Assembly (NCBI GenBank): GCA_021792315.1
Contig: JAJYUX010000008.1
Coordinates: 1 to 30,638 of the forward strand
DNA: 30,638 nucleotides
Direction of reading: 5' to 3'
Source of the DNA: an archaeon
GTDB lineage: Archaea > Thermoproteota > Nitrososphaeria > Nitrososphaerales > CADDZS01
Shown here: piece by piece, positions 1 to 8,068 of the stretch
How the letters are laid out: each line of letters opens with the position of its first letter
Position numbering within the stretch: the stretch's first letter is position 1
Position numbers and translations under genes: made by a program
The notes under the pieces: generated by a model
The model's database searches: none
What the model was told of the DNA's origin: nothing
The model's input: only the letters and a program-made list of their open reading frames with translations

Positions 1-1102
1 CCCGCTCGAATTTTCTGAAGTCAAATCTCGGCATCTTTACTACAATGTAGTCCAGCGCAGGCTCAAAACAAGCTGAAGTAACACCCGTTACCTTGTTCTT
101 CAGTTCTGCAAGTGTATAGCCAAGAGCAAGTTTTGCGGCGATGTACGCGATCGGGTACCCAGTAGCTTTGGAAGCGAGAGCAGAAGATCTTGAAAGGCGA
201 GCATTGATTTCAATGGAATAATATCTATCCGACTTTGTGTCGAGTGCGAATTGAATGTTACATTCTCCCACGATTCCCACAGCACGTCCAGCCCTAATTG
301 CTATTTCTCGTAAGAAATGGTATTCCTGATTTGTGATTGTCTGAGATGGCGCCACAACAATGTTGTCTCCAGTGTGAACACGCATCGCTAGAGTGTTCTC
401 CATATTGCAGACTGTAATGCAGTTGTCAGAAGAGTCTCTCATGACTTCATATTCAATTTGTTTCCAAGAACCCACATACTCTTCAATTAAGATTTGGTGG
501 ACGATACTGTTGGCTAATCCCTTTTCAGCGATAGCGTCAAGTTCATATTCGTTGAAAGCAACCCCTCCCCCTCTTCCGCCTAGAGTGAATGCCACTCTCA
601 CTATCACAGGGTATCCAATTTCCGAAGCTACCTTCCTTGCTTCTTCTACCGAATAGACAGCCTTGCTGACTGGACATGCTATTCCATGAGCAAGCATTAT
701 TGTCTTGAACAGATCCCTGTCCTCGGTAAGTTCAATCCCTCTGACCGGAGTTCCAAGTACTCTCACACTGTACTTTGCAAGAATGCCTTTCTTCTCGAGG
801 TCTATGCCACAATTTAGGGCAGTCTGACCACCAAAACTCAACAGAATCGAGTCAGGTCGTTCCTGCCTTATCACTTGTTCTACGTAATCAGTTGTAACAG
901 GCAGAAAGTATACCTTGTCTGCCATTCGAGTATCGGTCTGAATTGTGGCAACGTTAGGGTTGACCAGAATTGTCTGGATTCCCTCTTCCCTCAAAGCCTT
1001 TAGAGCCTGTGAACCCGAATAATCGAATTCGCCTGCTTCGCCTATCTTGATCGAACCGCTCCCCAGCACTACCACTTTTCTTATGGATTTGTCGAGCGGC
1101 AT
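1..1102 (-). CDS. carB: Carbamoyl-phosphate synthase large subunit, N-terminal part (partial, cut by window edge)
   Basis: Reading the minus strand from the ATG at 1102 gives 367 uninterrupted codons that run off the left edge. The protein opens [20 protein letters not shown] and continues into an ATP-grasp domain with the glycine-rich GGRGGG loop and an EINAR metal-binding motif. This is the carboxy-phosphate-forming half of CarB, which makes carbamoyl phosphate from bicarbonate, ATP and ammonia supplied by CarA. The start lies 7 nt after the carA stop, so the two genes are one operon and probably translationally coupled. No Shine-Dalgarno is obvious before the ATG. The second ATP-grasp half and the allosteric domain lie outside the window. 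Identity is very secure. Confidence 0.95.
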   Translation of the reverse strand, partial: MPLDKSIRKVVVLGSGSIKIGEAGEFDYSGSQALKALREEGIQTILVNPNVATIQTDTRMADKVYFLPVTTDYVEQVIRQERPDSILLSFGGQTALNCGIDLEKKGILAKYSVRVLGTPVRGIELTEDRDLFKTIMLAHGIACPVSKAVYSVEEARKVASEIGYPVIVRVAFTLGGRGGGVAFNEYELDAIAEKGLANSIVHQILIEEYVGSWKQIEYEVMRDSSDNCITVCNMENTLAMRVHTGDNIVVAPSQTITNQEYHFLREIAIRAGRAVGIVGECNIQFALDTKSDRYYSIEINARLSRSSALASKATGYPIAYIAAKLALGYTLAELKNKVTGVTSACFEPALDYIVVKMPRFDFRKFER

Positions 1103-1109
1103 GATCTAT

Positions 1110-2213
1110 CTAACTCGATTTGATTACTTTTTCAGCAAACGCGTCGAACACGTATGACGCATCAACTGGTCCTGGCGAGGCCTCCGGGTGAAATTGCACC
1201 GACAGGCAAGGTTTTGTAGCGTGAACTAAACCTTCAATCGTATTGTCGTCGGCGTTCACGAACCAAGGGGATAACTTGGTATCCTTCAGAGAATTCTGGT
1301 TAACCGAGTAACCATGGTTCTGACTTGTTACAAGGCAACGTCCAGTCAGAAGATCGACGCATGGCTTGTTCTGCCCTCTATGTCCGTATTTCAATTTGAA
1401 AGTGTCAGCACCTTGGGAGAGAGCAATAATTTGAGTACCGAGACATATCCCAAGAGTTGGCACGCCCTCGTCTATCGCGATTCTGGCAAGATCGACTGCC
1501 GGTTTGCAGTTTTTGGGATCCCCCGGGCCATTGCTGATTACGATTCCATTGTAATTGGATGCGAGCTGGTCGTATCTCGTGGCAAAAGGATAGACTACAA
1601 CCTCGAAGCCTCTACAGACGAGGCTTCTAACGATGTTCAGCTTGACGCCACAGTCAATTAGGGCAACTCTGCCCTTAAGGTTTTTTCCAAAGACGCGTGA
1701 CTGCCGAGTGCTGACAGTTTCGCAGAAATTGATTCTGGAATATTCTTCGGTATTCTCGAGAGCTCTCTTTGCTTCCGCGAACGTTAGGCCGAATGCTCCC
1801 TTCATAACGCCTGTTTCCCTGAGATGAATGGTTAATTCCCTTGTATCGATGCCTTCAACGCCAGAGATTCCCTCGTCATCCATCCACGTTCCTAGGGTTT
1901 TCCTATTCAGATAATGAGATGGATCCTTCGAGATCCTATTTGCTATAACACCACTAGTTTGAATCTTTCCTGATTCAAAGTTCTTTAGTATCCCATTCTC
2001 GTCTGAAAGATAGTCTGGAACGCCATAATTTCCAATGAGAGGATAAGTAAAGCAGAGCAATTGTCCAGCATACGACGGATCGGTCATCGCCTCAGTGTAT
2101 CCGACCATTCCTGTATTGAATACCACCTCGCCGACGACGGGAGAAAGTGGGGGACGACCAAAAGAATAACCGTCGTAAGACATGCCATCTTCAAGCAAGA
2201 GCTTGAGCGGCAC
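1110..2213 (-). CDS. carA: Carbamoyl-phosphate synthase small (glutaminase) subunit
   Basis: The 367-residue product has the usual CarA length. The N-terminal half is the CPSase small-chain domain; from about residue 180 a class I glutamine amidotransferase follows, with nucleophile Cys257 in GICLGTQ and the catalytic His342/Glu344 pair in FHPEASPGP. It hydrolyses glutamine and channels ammonia to CarB, feeding UMP and arginine synthesis. The start is GTG; an overlapping frame offers no better start. A TATA-like box sits about 50 nt upstream. carB follows 7 nt after the stop. pyrE is encoded 15 kb away on the same strand, so pyrimidine genes are dispersed in this genome. Confidence 0.96.
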   Translation of the reverse strand: MPLKLLLEDGMSYDGYSFGRPPLSPVVGEVVFNTGMVGYTEAMTDPSYAGQLLCFTYPLIGNYGVPDYLSDENGILKNFESGKIQTSGVIANRISKDPSHYLNRKTLGTWMDDEGISGVEGIDTRELTIHLRETGVMKGAFGLTFAEAKRALENTEEYSRINFCETVSTRQSRVFGKNLKGRVALIDCGVKLNIVRSLVCRGFEVVVYPFATRYDQLASNYNGIVISNGPGDPKNCKPAVDLARIAIDEGVPTLGICLGTQIIALSQGADTFKLKYGHRGQNKPCVDLLTGRCLVTSQNHGYSVNQNSLKDTKLSPWFVNADDNTIEGLVHATKPCLSVQFHPEASPGPVDASYVFDAFAEKVIKSS

Positions 2214-2260
2214 ACCATCAGGTTTCGAGACAGAACCCTCAGAAATTCACAAAAATATTC

Positions 2261-2270
2261 TATTTAAGTA
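2261..2270 (-). promoter_or_regulatory. TATA-like box of the carAB operon
   Basis: On the minus strand this reads TACTTAAATA and is followed by another A/T run. Placed 25-27 nt before a start site, it puts transcription near 2238 and gives carA a leader of about 25 nt. The box is visible; the start site is inferred. Confidence 0.5.
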
Positions 2271-2301
2271 TTGAGACAGCTCGTCCGTAAAATTTGCTTA
2301 T

Positions 2302-2685
2302 TCAGATCTGATTTAGAATTTTCAATACGACTGCTTCCTCCTTGGGGAGTTGAAACGACAACCAATTGCTTCCAGATTCATCGGTTATTTCATAACTCTC
2401 GGGTCTGCTTTCCTTGGCTCTACGCCTTATTCTAGCTCGATCAACTTCCGATTGGATTGGTATCATCGCAACAAGAGCCCACTTGTGCTTGACAAATAGC
2501 ACACGCTCCTCCGATCTTGAGTAAATCAAGACCGGTTCAACATTTATCGAGTCGTACTCCACCTCTTCAACGAATCCTTCGGCAAGCAGTTTGTTTCTGA
2601 TTGAAGATATGACGGTTTTCTTGGGCTCCACAAGTGTCCTGACCATGTCGTCTGCAGATCTGTTGCCGACCGAACCGGTTCGCAT
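2302..2685 (-). CDS. Conserved-looking hypothetical protein, 127 aa
   Basis: I do not recognise this family. The protein is soluble, with mixed charge and an alternating beta/alpha look. A basic N-terminal stretch containing MVRTLVEPKK is followed by beta-rich segments around SINVEPVLIYSR and VLFVKHKWALVAMIPI, an Arg/Glu-rich helix (RARIRRRAKE), and a C-terminal helix KEEAVVLKILNQI. There are no cysteine motifs or membrane segments. The start is an ATG, though a start at residue 14 is also possible. It diverges from aif6 and its stop is about 90 nt upstream of the carA start on the same strand, so it could lie ahead of carAB in one transcript, although carA has its own TATA-like box. Confidence 0.6.
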   Translation of the reverse strand: MRTGSVGNRSADDMVRTLVEPKKTVISSIRNKLLAEGFVEEVEYDSINVEPVLIYSRSEERVLFVKHKWALVAMIPIQSEVDRARIRRRAKESRPESYEITDESGSNWLSFQLPKEEAVVLKILNQI

Positions 2686-2729
2686 GTCTAGTCCAGAGCT
2701 TTCACGGACTCTTATTGATTATTTGATGC

Positions 2730-2745
2730 AGAACAAATAAAAAGC
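2730..2745 (+). promoter_or_regulatory. A/T-rich promoter element upstream of aif6
   Basis: The stretch around 2730-2745 (AACAAATAAAAAG) is the only TATA-like sequence between the divergent hypothetical gene and aif6. A start about 25 nt downstream (near 2763) would fall after the upstream GTG at 2751, which supports the internal GTG at 2835 as the aif6 start. Its complement could serve the minus gene at 2685. Confidence 0.35.
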
Positions 2746-2834
2746 CAGCAGTGTTTGTCGGGACTGAACCTAGACTAGATCTACGGTTCGAGTCAGTTCA
2801 ATGGTGTTGCCCCTTTGGAGATAGAAGTAGTCTA

Positions 2835-3503
2835 GTGCCAGCAGAGATTCACCTCTTCGACATCTACCGGAGTGCCAACATTGGAATCTTCCTTAGGACT
2901 AATGACAGGATATGCTTGGTTCCTAAAGGAATCGCCTCCACAAAATCTGATAGACTATCATCCTTGTTGAAAGTTCAAGCGCTCCAAGTTTCGATCGCGG
3001 GCTCACGGCTACTTGGACCCCTCTCTGTCATGAATAATAAAGGGATGGTGGTTTCCAGACTAACTGATGATGAAGAAATCCGCTACTTGCGTGAATCGAC
3101 GGGACTGAATGTTTCAAGGCTCGAATCACGATTTACGTCTGTGGGAAATTTGATAGCTGCAAATGACCAAGGCGCTGTGGTCTCCGACGTCTTCAGCGAG
3201 CAGTCGGCAAGAGAGATTGAAAGGACACTCCAGGTTCCGGTCAAATCAATGCGTATCGCCTCGATGATACAGATCGGTGCAATGATTTCGGTGACAAACT
3301 CTGGTGCCTTGGTACACCCAGCCGCAAACGAACAAGAAATTGCAAACATCGGTTCGACGCTAGGATTTGATCCTGAACCCGCAACCGTAAATGGTGGAGT
3401 GCCATTCGTGAATTCTGGATTCGTTGGGAATGCGAAGTCAATAATCGTCGGCGCAAGAACGCGAGGAGCCGAACTGATGATTCTCGGGAAAGCATTTGGA
3501 TAG
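2835..3503 (+). CDS. eif6: Translation initiation factor 6 (ribosome anti-association factor)
   Basis: aIF6 binds the large ribosomal subunit and blocks premature joining with the small subunit. The sequence shows the pseudo-symmetric repeats of the family: segments such as NIGIFLRTND, GSRLLGPLSVMNNKG, GNLIAANDQGAVVSD, GAMISVTNSGALVHP and the final SGFVGNAKSIIVG. The open frame extends up to a GTG at 2751, but that adds 28 residues with no family resemblance. Starting at GTG 2835 gives 222 aa, close to the usual ~220, and the family N-terminus (FDIYRSANIG) follows directly. Elsewhere in archaea aif6 often sits next to rpl31e and the LX protein; neither is found here. It leads the pfdA-ftsY block. 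Confidence 0.92.
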   Translation: MPAEIHLFDIYRSANIGIFLRTNDRICLVPKGIASTKSDRLSSLLKVQALQVSIAGSRLLGPLSVMNNKGMVVSRLTDDEEIRYLRESTGLNVSRLESRFTSVGNLIAANDQGAVVSDVFSEQSAREIERTLQVPVKSMRIASMIQIGAMISVTNSGALVHPAANEQEIANIGSTLGFDPEPATVNGGVPFVNSGFVGNAKSIIVGARTRGAELMILGKAFG

Positions 3504-3685
3504 CGACTAAACGACAGCAATAGTTTACTAATCTCCCGAAAATTCTTTCATCGTGCTCGATGAACGTGTTTGTTGGATGAAAACTCACATTTGTGTTCCT
3601 TAAGTGGACGGCATCAACATTTGGTTGAGAAGACATAAATCTTGTCTGAGCCAATAATTTCTGATTTCTTCGGGAGCTACAAAAA
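3504..3685. other. Intergenic region between aif6 and pfdA with TATA-like box
   Basis: These 182 bases hold no ribosomal protein LX gene, although many archaea encode LX between aif6 and prefoldin alpha; I read the frames looking for it. An ACATAAAT stretch at 3633-3640 lies about 46-53 nt before the pfdA ATG and is a plausible TATA box, giving a leader of about 24 nt. Confidence 0.4.
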
Positions 3686-4138
3686 ATGAGCAAACCTAGT
3701 CAGAAACCCCAAGCGCAAGCGTCGCAGGAACAAGTCGAACAACAGCTGAATCAACTTGTGTCTGAGATCAGAATTTTGGAATCATACTACAACGAAGTCG
3801 TTTCTAAGATCCAGACTGCTTCGTCTGCGCTTTCGGATGTTCGCGCCACGATTCAGTCAATCGACGGGTTGGCGAAAAATCCGAATAACGATTTTCTTAT
3901 CCCAATAGGTGCCGGCTTGCTGCTACCTACAAGCAATCTTGAAACCAAGAAACTGGTTCTCAGTGTAGGAGCTGGGGTAGCGATCGAGAAGGATCTTGAC
4001 TCTTCGAAGGCCTTCCTTCAGGCACGAGAAAAGGAGTACAGCTCCGCCCTCAACACATTGGACCAACAAAGAAAGGAAATTGGTTCTCGGCTCGAAGCAG
4101 GCAGAAACATTCTTCAACAGATTACTGGACAAGGCTGA
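3686..4138 (+). CDS. pfdA: Prefoldin alpha subunit
   Basis: The prefoldin (GimC) alpha subunit joins beta subunits in a hexameric jellyfish-shaped chaperone that hands unfolded proteins to the thermosome. The 150-residue protein has the expected plan: an N-terminal coiled coil (about residues 13-58, QVEQQLNQLVSEIRILESYY), a central beta-hairpin region with IPIGAGLLLPT and LVLSVGAGVAIEKD, and a C-terminal coiled coil (about 105-146). The start is ATG. ftsY follows 36 nt downstream. The chaperonin that would accept its substrates is encoded at 12388-14046. Confidence 0.93.
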   Translation: MSKPSQKPQAQASQEQVEQQLNQLVSEIRILESYYNEVVSKIQTASSALSDVRATIQSIDGLAKNPNNDFLIPIGAGLLLPTSNLETKKLVLSVGAGVAIEKDLDSSKAFLQAREKEYSSALNTLDQQRKEIGSRLEAGRNILQQITGQG

Positions 4139-4174
4139 CAAGACCCCGCTTGACTCGAGAAGTGCGAGCTCGCG

Positions 4175-5095
4175 TTGTTTGACAAACTAAGGACTGCTCT
4201 CGGCTCTCTTTCGCAGATTGCAACGTACACTACACTCTCAAAGGAAGATATCGATTCATTCCTTTGGGATTTCGAAGTCTCGATGATTGAGAGCGACGTC
4301 GCAGCCGAAGCCATCGAGAGCATCAATTCTAATCTGAGGAAAAAACTTTCCGGGATCAGGATATCGCGCTCCGAAGACAGATCGAGATTTGTTCAGAGTG
4401 AGTTAGAATCGGCAATACGCGAAGCTTTTTCCAAAACCAAGAATGTTGACGTTCTCCAGCTCATAGTGGACAAGAAATCACGCAACCAGAAGGAAGATCT
4501 AGGACCATTCATTATACTGTTCCTTGGTATAAATGGAACTGGAAAGACGACAACTGTTGCAAGATTTGCGCGATTGATGCAAAAGAATAATTTATCGGTT
4601 GTCGTCGCCTGTGCTGACACTCACCGCGCTGGGGCAATCGAACAGCTATGCGAACACGCATCTAGGCTGAAGATCAAGGCTATTGCCCAATCCTATGGCT
4701 CTGATCCCGCGGCTGTAGCGAAGGACGCTCAGCTCTACGCGCGAGCGCATGGTATCGACGTTGTTTTGATTGATTCCGCAGGAAGAATTCAGACGAGCAA
4801 GAATCTAATGGAAGAAATGTCGAAAATCGTTCGCGTGGTCCAACCCGATATGAAGATCTTCGTCGCGGATTCTCTAGCAGGTAACGACGCAATTTCTCAG
4901 TCAAAAGAGTTCTTGAAATACACTGATTTCGATGCTGCGATAATGACTAAGGCCGACGCCGATGTCAAGGGTGGCGGGGCACTCTCGATTGTTTTCGTCA
5001 CACAAAGGCCAATAATCTATCTAGGAGTCGGTCAGGGATACGACGATCTTGTCCCATTCAATCTGGATGAGTTCGTCGGCTCCTTGTTTACCTGA
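4175..5095 (+). CDS. ftsY: Signal recognition particle receptor FtsY
   Basis: FtsY is the SRP receptor GTPase that docks ribosome-nascent chain complexes at the Sec translocon. All GTPase motifs are visible: P-loop GINGTGKTTT (118-127), DTHRAGA (148-154), DSAGR (200-204), TKAD (258-261) and the closing GVGQGYDDL. The first ~100 residues are the helical N domain; there is no long acidic A domain, as is usual in archaea. The 306-residue product starts at TTG; no ATG or GTG lies in frame nearby and FDKLRTAL is a typical N-domain opening. It follows pfdA by 36 nt, and its last 8 bases overlap the end of the convergent ogt gene. secE, another targeting component, is 2 kb downstream. Confidence 0.95.
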   Translation: MFDKLRTALGSLSQIATYTTLSKEDIDSFLWDFEVSMIESDVAAEAIESINSNLRKKLSGIRISRSEDRSRFVQSELESAIREAFSKTKNVDVLQLIVDKKSRNQKEDLGPFIILFLGINGTGKTTTVARFARLMQKNNLSVVVACADTHRAGAIEQLCEHASRLKIKAIAQSYGSDPAAVAKDAQLYARAHGIDVVLIDSAGRIQTSKNLMEEMSKIVRVVQPDMKIFVADSLAGNDAISQSKEFLKYTDFDAAIMTKADADVKGGGALSIVFVTQRPIIYLGVGQGYDDLVPFNLDEFVGSLFT

Positions 5096-5411
5096 ATTTT
5101 GTGAACTTGACTCTGCTGATATCGGAGATCTTTCCACCCCGAATATTCAAACCCTCGGATTTCAGAAGTCGTATCTTCTTAGGCGTGCCAGAAGAGCCAC
5201 TATACCCACCAAGAGTACCGTCAGATTTGACCACTCTGTGACATGGTACAATTATTGGGGTAGGATTTGCTTTCAATATTTGCCCTACAGCTCTGGAAGC
5301 CCGAGGAGCATTCAAGGCTGCAGCGATGGCCCCATAGGTTGATACCTTGCCTCGTGGTATCTGCGAGGTCAATCTGTAGACATCTTTTGCTTCAAAGTGT
5401 GAACGCGACAT
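5088..5411 (-). CDS. ogt: O6-alkylguanine-DNA alkyltransferase, single-domain form
   Basis: This protein should transfer alkyl groups from O6-alkylguanine to its own cysteine, a one-use repair reaction. The 107 residues are nearly all the DNA-binding/active-site domain: the helix-turn-helix region with IPRGKVSTYGAIA, the arginine-finger segment ASRAVGQILKANP, and the active site IVPCHRVV with acceptor Cys57, then GGYSG. Many archaeal Ogt proteins are 150-175 aa with an RNase H-like N-terminal domain that is missing here. Because Cys is kept, it is not the ATL type, which has Trp in its place. The start is ATG. It overlaps ftsY by 8 bp tail to tail. Confidence 0.9.
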   Translation of the reverse strand: MSRSHFEAKDVYRLTSQIPRGKVSTYGAIAAALNAPRASRAVGQILKANPTPIIVPCHRVVKSDGTLGGYSGSSGTPKKIRLLKSEGLNIRGGKISDISRVKFTKFR

Positions 5412-5445
5412 TGTTTTCTCATGAAATAAGAATAGCTCCAGATAT

Positions 5446-6255
5446 TTATGCTATCACTATCTCGAGACCTGATCTCTCTAGCATCTTCATTGCGGACTGT
5501 TTGTATTTTCCCATTCCTTTCGAGTCGACGATGGCGATGTTGATCTTCTGATCCCCCTTTCGAATCATCTGAGCTAATATGGACTCATTGAAACAGCCCA
5601 TAGAATGCTTTGGAATTATGTGGCCCAATGCAACGTTCGAATCAAAAATCCACTTGTTCATCTTCTCAGAATAATGTGATCCTCCTATACCAACGGCACA
5701 TTTACCGTATTTTTTCTGGGAAGTTAGCGCAGCAATTAGCGCTTTGGCGATGGGCAAAGCTGTTTTCGCATCTTTCCATTGGTCCTCCGTCGTTCCAAGT
5801 TCGACGAATAGCGCTGTTGACTTGAGAGCTGTCGGTCCGTGATGAGTAGCTTCGAGCGTTATGTTGTATGCTCGGTCAATTTCATTCTGCATTGTCTTTA
5901 GCTCAGTAAGGTAGTTCTTTAGCAAACTTGGCGAAAATCGTGCCAGCTCTCCCGGATTACCACCAAAGTCAGCCGAACCAAAGTTACCTGGAAAATGAGC
6001 CGTTAGACTCGGGATTCCGCTTTCAGCACGATGCCTTGAAAGAAACACATACTTGCCGATCCCAAAACTCTCTTCCAGAGAATTGACGTGTACGATATCC
6101 ATTTGCGAGCTCACAAGCATAATCTCGCCAAACGAGTAAACAGGAGATGACTCGAACTCCTTACCTGTCATCTTGAAAGGAAAATATTCGATCAATCTAT
6201 CTCTGATGTTTTTCCCCGCCGAATCTTTCAGGGAGCACGCTATCACGGCATTCAT
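5446..6255 (-). CDS. dtdA: D-aminoacyl-tRNA deacylase, archaeal type
   Basis: DtdA (the archaeal/plant DTD2 type) hydrolyses D-amino acids, and in plants also aldehyde-modified amino acids, from mischarged tRNA. Recognition rests on the conserved LEATHHGPTA segment, GIGGSHYSEK, and the closing DSKGMGKYKQ, in a ~270-residue protein of normal family length. The open frame reaches back to 6276, but the ATG at 6255 gives the family N-terminus (MNAVIACSLKDSAGKNI) and an ATGA overlap with the stop of the upstream methyltransferase gene, so I chose it (269 aa). The overlap implies translational coupling, an odd partnership between tRNA proofreading and DNA methylation. Confidence 0.93.
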   Translation of the reverse strand: MNAVIACSLKDSAGKNIRDRLIEYFPFKMTGKEFESSPVYSFGEIMLVSSQMDIVHVNSLEESFGIGKYVFLSRHRAESGIPSLTAHFPGNFGSADFGGNPGELARFSPSLLKNYLTELKTMQNEIDRAYNITLEATHHGPTALKSTALFVELGTTEDQWKDAKTALPIAKALIAALTSQKKYGKCAVGIGGSHYSEKMNKWIFDSNVALGHIIPKHSMGCFNESILAQMIRKGDQKINIAIVDSKGMGKYKQSAMKMLERSGLEIVIA

Positions 6256-7091
6256 TTCTGTGAAATCTTCTCCCAATTTGCGATTAGTTGTGGTCTCAAA
6301 TGGAGTTCTTCGTTCTCAATTCTAGTTTTGGAAAGTCTGGCATACTCGAGTTCAATTTCCAGTCCGACGAATTTGCGCCCCAAATATTTAGCAGCTTTTC
6401 CCGTTTGCCCACTGCCAGAAAATGGATCAAGTACAAATTCTCCCTTGTTGCTGTACAATGTGATTAGACGCACAGGTATCTCTTCAGGAAAAGGACAAGG
6501 GTGATCAATGTACCTCGGCGGGACGGGCGTGATGTTCCAAACGGAATTGCTCGTGTCCTTCTTCATCACATCATCAATCTTAAATTTGCTCGACTTATCC
6601 ATGACCCGAGCTAGACTCCCCTTTCGCAAGACCAAGATGTGTTCATGCATGACATTTGCCCTATAGTAGGTTGGAAATGGTCTCTGGATCGTCACCCCGA
6701 ATCTGTCTAGACCTCCTGTAACTTTATTCCAAATGATTTCCTCATGGAATTCCCAGAGCCCTTTTGGCTTGCAAATCCGCTCCAGCATTATGTGAGGGAG
6801 TGGAACTATGCTACCGTTTGAGATTTCGTTACCAATGACAATGCAACAGAAACCGCTTTCCATGGTTACGCGATATACCTCAGCCAAGGCCTCTTCCATT
6901 TGCACAAAATACGAGTCGAGACTTTCATTCAGGTTACCTCGGTACCACGAATTCTTCTTGATATGTTTCTTGTAGTCGATTGCGTTGTGATAGGGCGGAG
7001 AGGTAACAGTTAATCTGAAGAGCTCATTTCGTAAAGGAATCCTCAAAGCGCTTGAACAAATTAGCTCATTAAGAGAGCCTTTCTTTACCAA
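6252..7091 (-). CDS. DNA methyltransferase of the TSPPY type (N4-cytosine or N6-adenine), no restriction partner
   Basis: The catalytic motif TSPPY (30-34) precedes the AdoMet-binding motif DPFSGSGQTG (222-231), which is followed by GRKFVGLEIELEYARL. This permuted order (catalytic before AdoMet site) is that of beta-class exocyclic amino methyltransferases. The target base cannot be told by eye; TSPPY occurs in N4-cytosine enzymes and some N6-adenine ones. The start is TTG at 7091, and a TATA box 26-33 nt upstream predicts a practically leaderless mRNA. No restriction endonuclease or specificity subunit is adjacent; dtdA is translationally coupled downstream. It is probably an orphan, housekeeping-type methylase; its base composition does not look foreign. 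Confidence 0.88.
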   Translation of the reverse strand: MVKKGSLNELICSSALRIPLRNELFRLTVTSPPYHNAIDYKKHIKKNSWYRGNLNESLDSYFVQMEEALAEVYRVTMESGFCCIVIGNEISNGSIVPLPHIMLERICKPKGLWEFHEEIIWNKVTGGLDRFGVTIQRPFPTYYRANVMHEHILVLRKGSLARVMDKSSKFKIDDVMKKDTSNSVWNITPVPPRYIDHPCPFPEEIPVRLITLYSNKGEFVLDPFSGSGQTGKAAKYLGRKFVGLEIELEYARLSKTRIENEELHLRPQLIANWEKISQK

Positions 7092-7116
7092 GGTTGAAAG
7101 AAAGTGTCAGACCATG

Positions 7117-7124
7117 CTTATATC
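7117..7124 (-). promoter_or_regulatory. TATA box of the methyltransferase-dtdA operon
   Basis: The minus strand reads GATATAAG here, 26-33 nt before the TTG start, so transcription should begin at or within a couple of bases of the start codon. This supports the TTG start and a leaderless transcript. Confidence 0.6.
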
Positions 7125-7159
7125 AGAATTGAGCGTGTCGTAACGCGAGTGGGGTAAAC

Positions 7160-7169
7160 GTAAATATAT
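7160..7169 (+). promoter_or_regulatory. TATA box of the secE-spt5 transcript
   Basis: GTAAATATAT at this position gives a predicted start near 7190 and a leader of about 33 nt. It lies back to back with the promoter of the divergent methyltransferase operon. Confidence 0.55.
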
Positions 7170-7222
7170 TCGTCGCGAAACGATATTTGGACTGTCATTT
7201 TTAGAGGACGTGTGTAGTTCGA

Positions 7223-7462
7223 ATGGGAGTAGGCAAGGCCCTTGAGTCAGCGTGGAGGACTTTAAAGCTCACTCGCAAGTCCGATCGAGAAGAATTCTTC
7301 CTCTATCTCAAGCTTGTTCTGATTGGATTTGGCATCGTCGGGGCGCTGGGTTTCCTGATTTACTTTGTTGCCTCGATGGTTATGCTGGCAGCAGGGGTCT
7401 CAAATGCTAATCCGTCTGGCGCCACTAGTCCTTCAATTTTGTTCGGGTTGATATTTGGTTAA
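7223..7462 (+). CDS. secE: Preprotein translocase subunit SecE (Sec61 gamma)
   Basis: SecE clamps the SecY channel in the cytoplasmic membrane. The 79-residue protein has the amphipathic N-terminal helix (WRTLKLTRKSDREEFFLYLK) followed by a single membrane segment of about residues 29-55. That is the Sec61-gamma layout, and the position directly ahead of spt5 is the standard archaeal one. Compared with the usual ~60 aa, it carries a Gly/Ser/Ala/Pro-containing tail ending LFGLIFG, possibly a second, short hydrophobic stretch. The start is ATG. Its stop lies immediately before the spt5 start, implying coupled translation. Confidence 0.88.
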   Translation: MGVGKALESAWRTLKLTRKSDREEFFLYLKLVLIGFGIVGALGFLIYFVASMVMLAAGVSNANPSGATSPSILFGLIFG

Positions 7463-7463
7463 G

Positions 7464-7955
7464 ATGTCTCAGACAGTTTCAGCTAGAATATTCGCCGTAA
7501 AGACAACCGGTGGTCAGGAGAAGACGGTAGCCAAATTTGTGGGTGACCGGTTAGAGCAAAGAAAGCGTGATGGGAAGGAATCGCATGTATATTCGATTCT
7601 TGTACTCGAAGCTCAAAAGAGCTATGTCTTCTTTGAAGCGCCTAACGCCCAGGCCGTTTCAGATGCGATTTCTGGATTCAAACATGTTAAAGGCATGGTA
7701 CCCGGGTACATTCAATTCTCAGATATTGAAAAATTCCTGGTTACCAAGTCCCTCATTTCAGATGTCGGTGTAAATGATGTCATCGAAATTGTCGCAGGTC
7801 CCTTCAAAGGAATGAAAGCAAAAATCAACCGCGTTGAACCTCAGAGATCTGAAGTAACAGTGATGCTTCTTGACGCACCATATCAATTGCCGGTGACAGT
7901 TGATGTCGGTTTCATAAAGATCGTTAGCAGAGCGGCTTCGGCTACAACGACTTGA
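7464..7955 (+). CDS. spt5: Transcription elongation factor Spt5 (NusG homologue)
   Basis: Spt5 binds the RNA polymerase clamp with Spt4 and raises processivity; it also links polymerase to the ribosome. The N-terminal NGN domain (about residues 5-88, from ARIFAVKTTGGQEKT to FSDIEKFL) and the C-terminal KOW domain (about 98-155, with GVNDVIEIVAGPFKGMKAKI) are both complete. The open frame can be extended to a TTG at 7455 inside secE, but the ATG at 7464, one base after the secE stop codon, is the likely start (163 aa). A short Ser/Ala/Thr tail ends the protein. rpl11 follows after 113 nt with its own TATA box. Confidence 0.94.
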   Translation: MSQTVSARIFAVKTTGGQEKTVAKFVGDRLEQRKRDGKESHVYSILVLEAQKSYVFFEAPNAQAVSDAISGFKHVKGMVPGYIQFSDIEKFLVTKSLISDVGVNDVIEIVAGPFKGMKAKINRVEPQRSEVTVMLLDAPYQLPVTVDVGFIKIVSRAASATTT

Positions 7956-8017
7956 TCCCTAGGCCGAGATAACAGCACCAACAAATCATGTCACTCGAGT
8001 CAAACCAAAACCCAATA

Positions 8018-8028
8018 TACTTTTAAAT
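8018..8028 (+). promoter_or_regulatory. TATA box for the rpl11-rpl1-rpl10 operon
   Basis: The sequence TACTTTTAAAT lies 40-50 nt before the rpl11 ATG, preceded by an A/C-rich stretch that could act as a BRE. A start near 8050 and a leader of about 19 nt are inferred. The ribosomal genes can therefore be expressed apart from secE-spt5. Confidence 0.55.
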
Positions 8029-8068
8029 CCTGAATCGAGAATGACATTTCCTTCGTAGTGTTTATTCG

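Noticed and set aside
1314..1661. Plus-strand open frame opposite carA
   Set aside because: It lies wholly within carA, which has clear active-site motifs; the antisense product shows no motif.
2751..2834. N-terminal extension of aIF6 from GTG 2751
   Set aside because: It does not match the family, and the likely transcription start lies downstream of that GTG.
3083..3693. Minus-strand open frames opposite aif6 and its downstream gap
   Set aside because: They are shadows of aif6; composition is Ser/Arg-rich and no family is recognisable.
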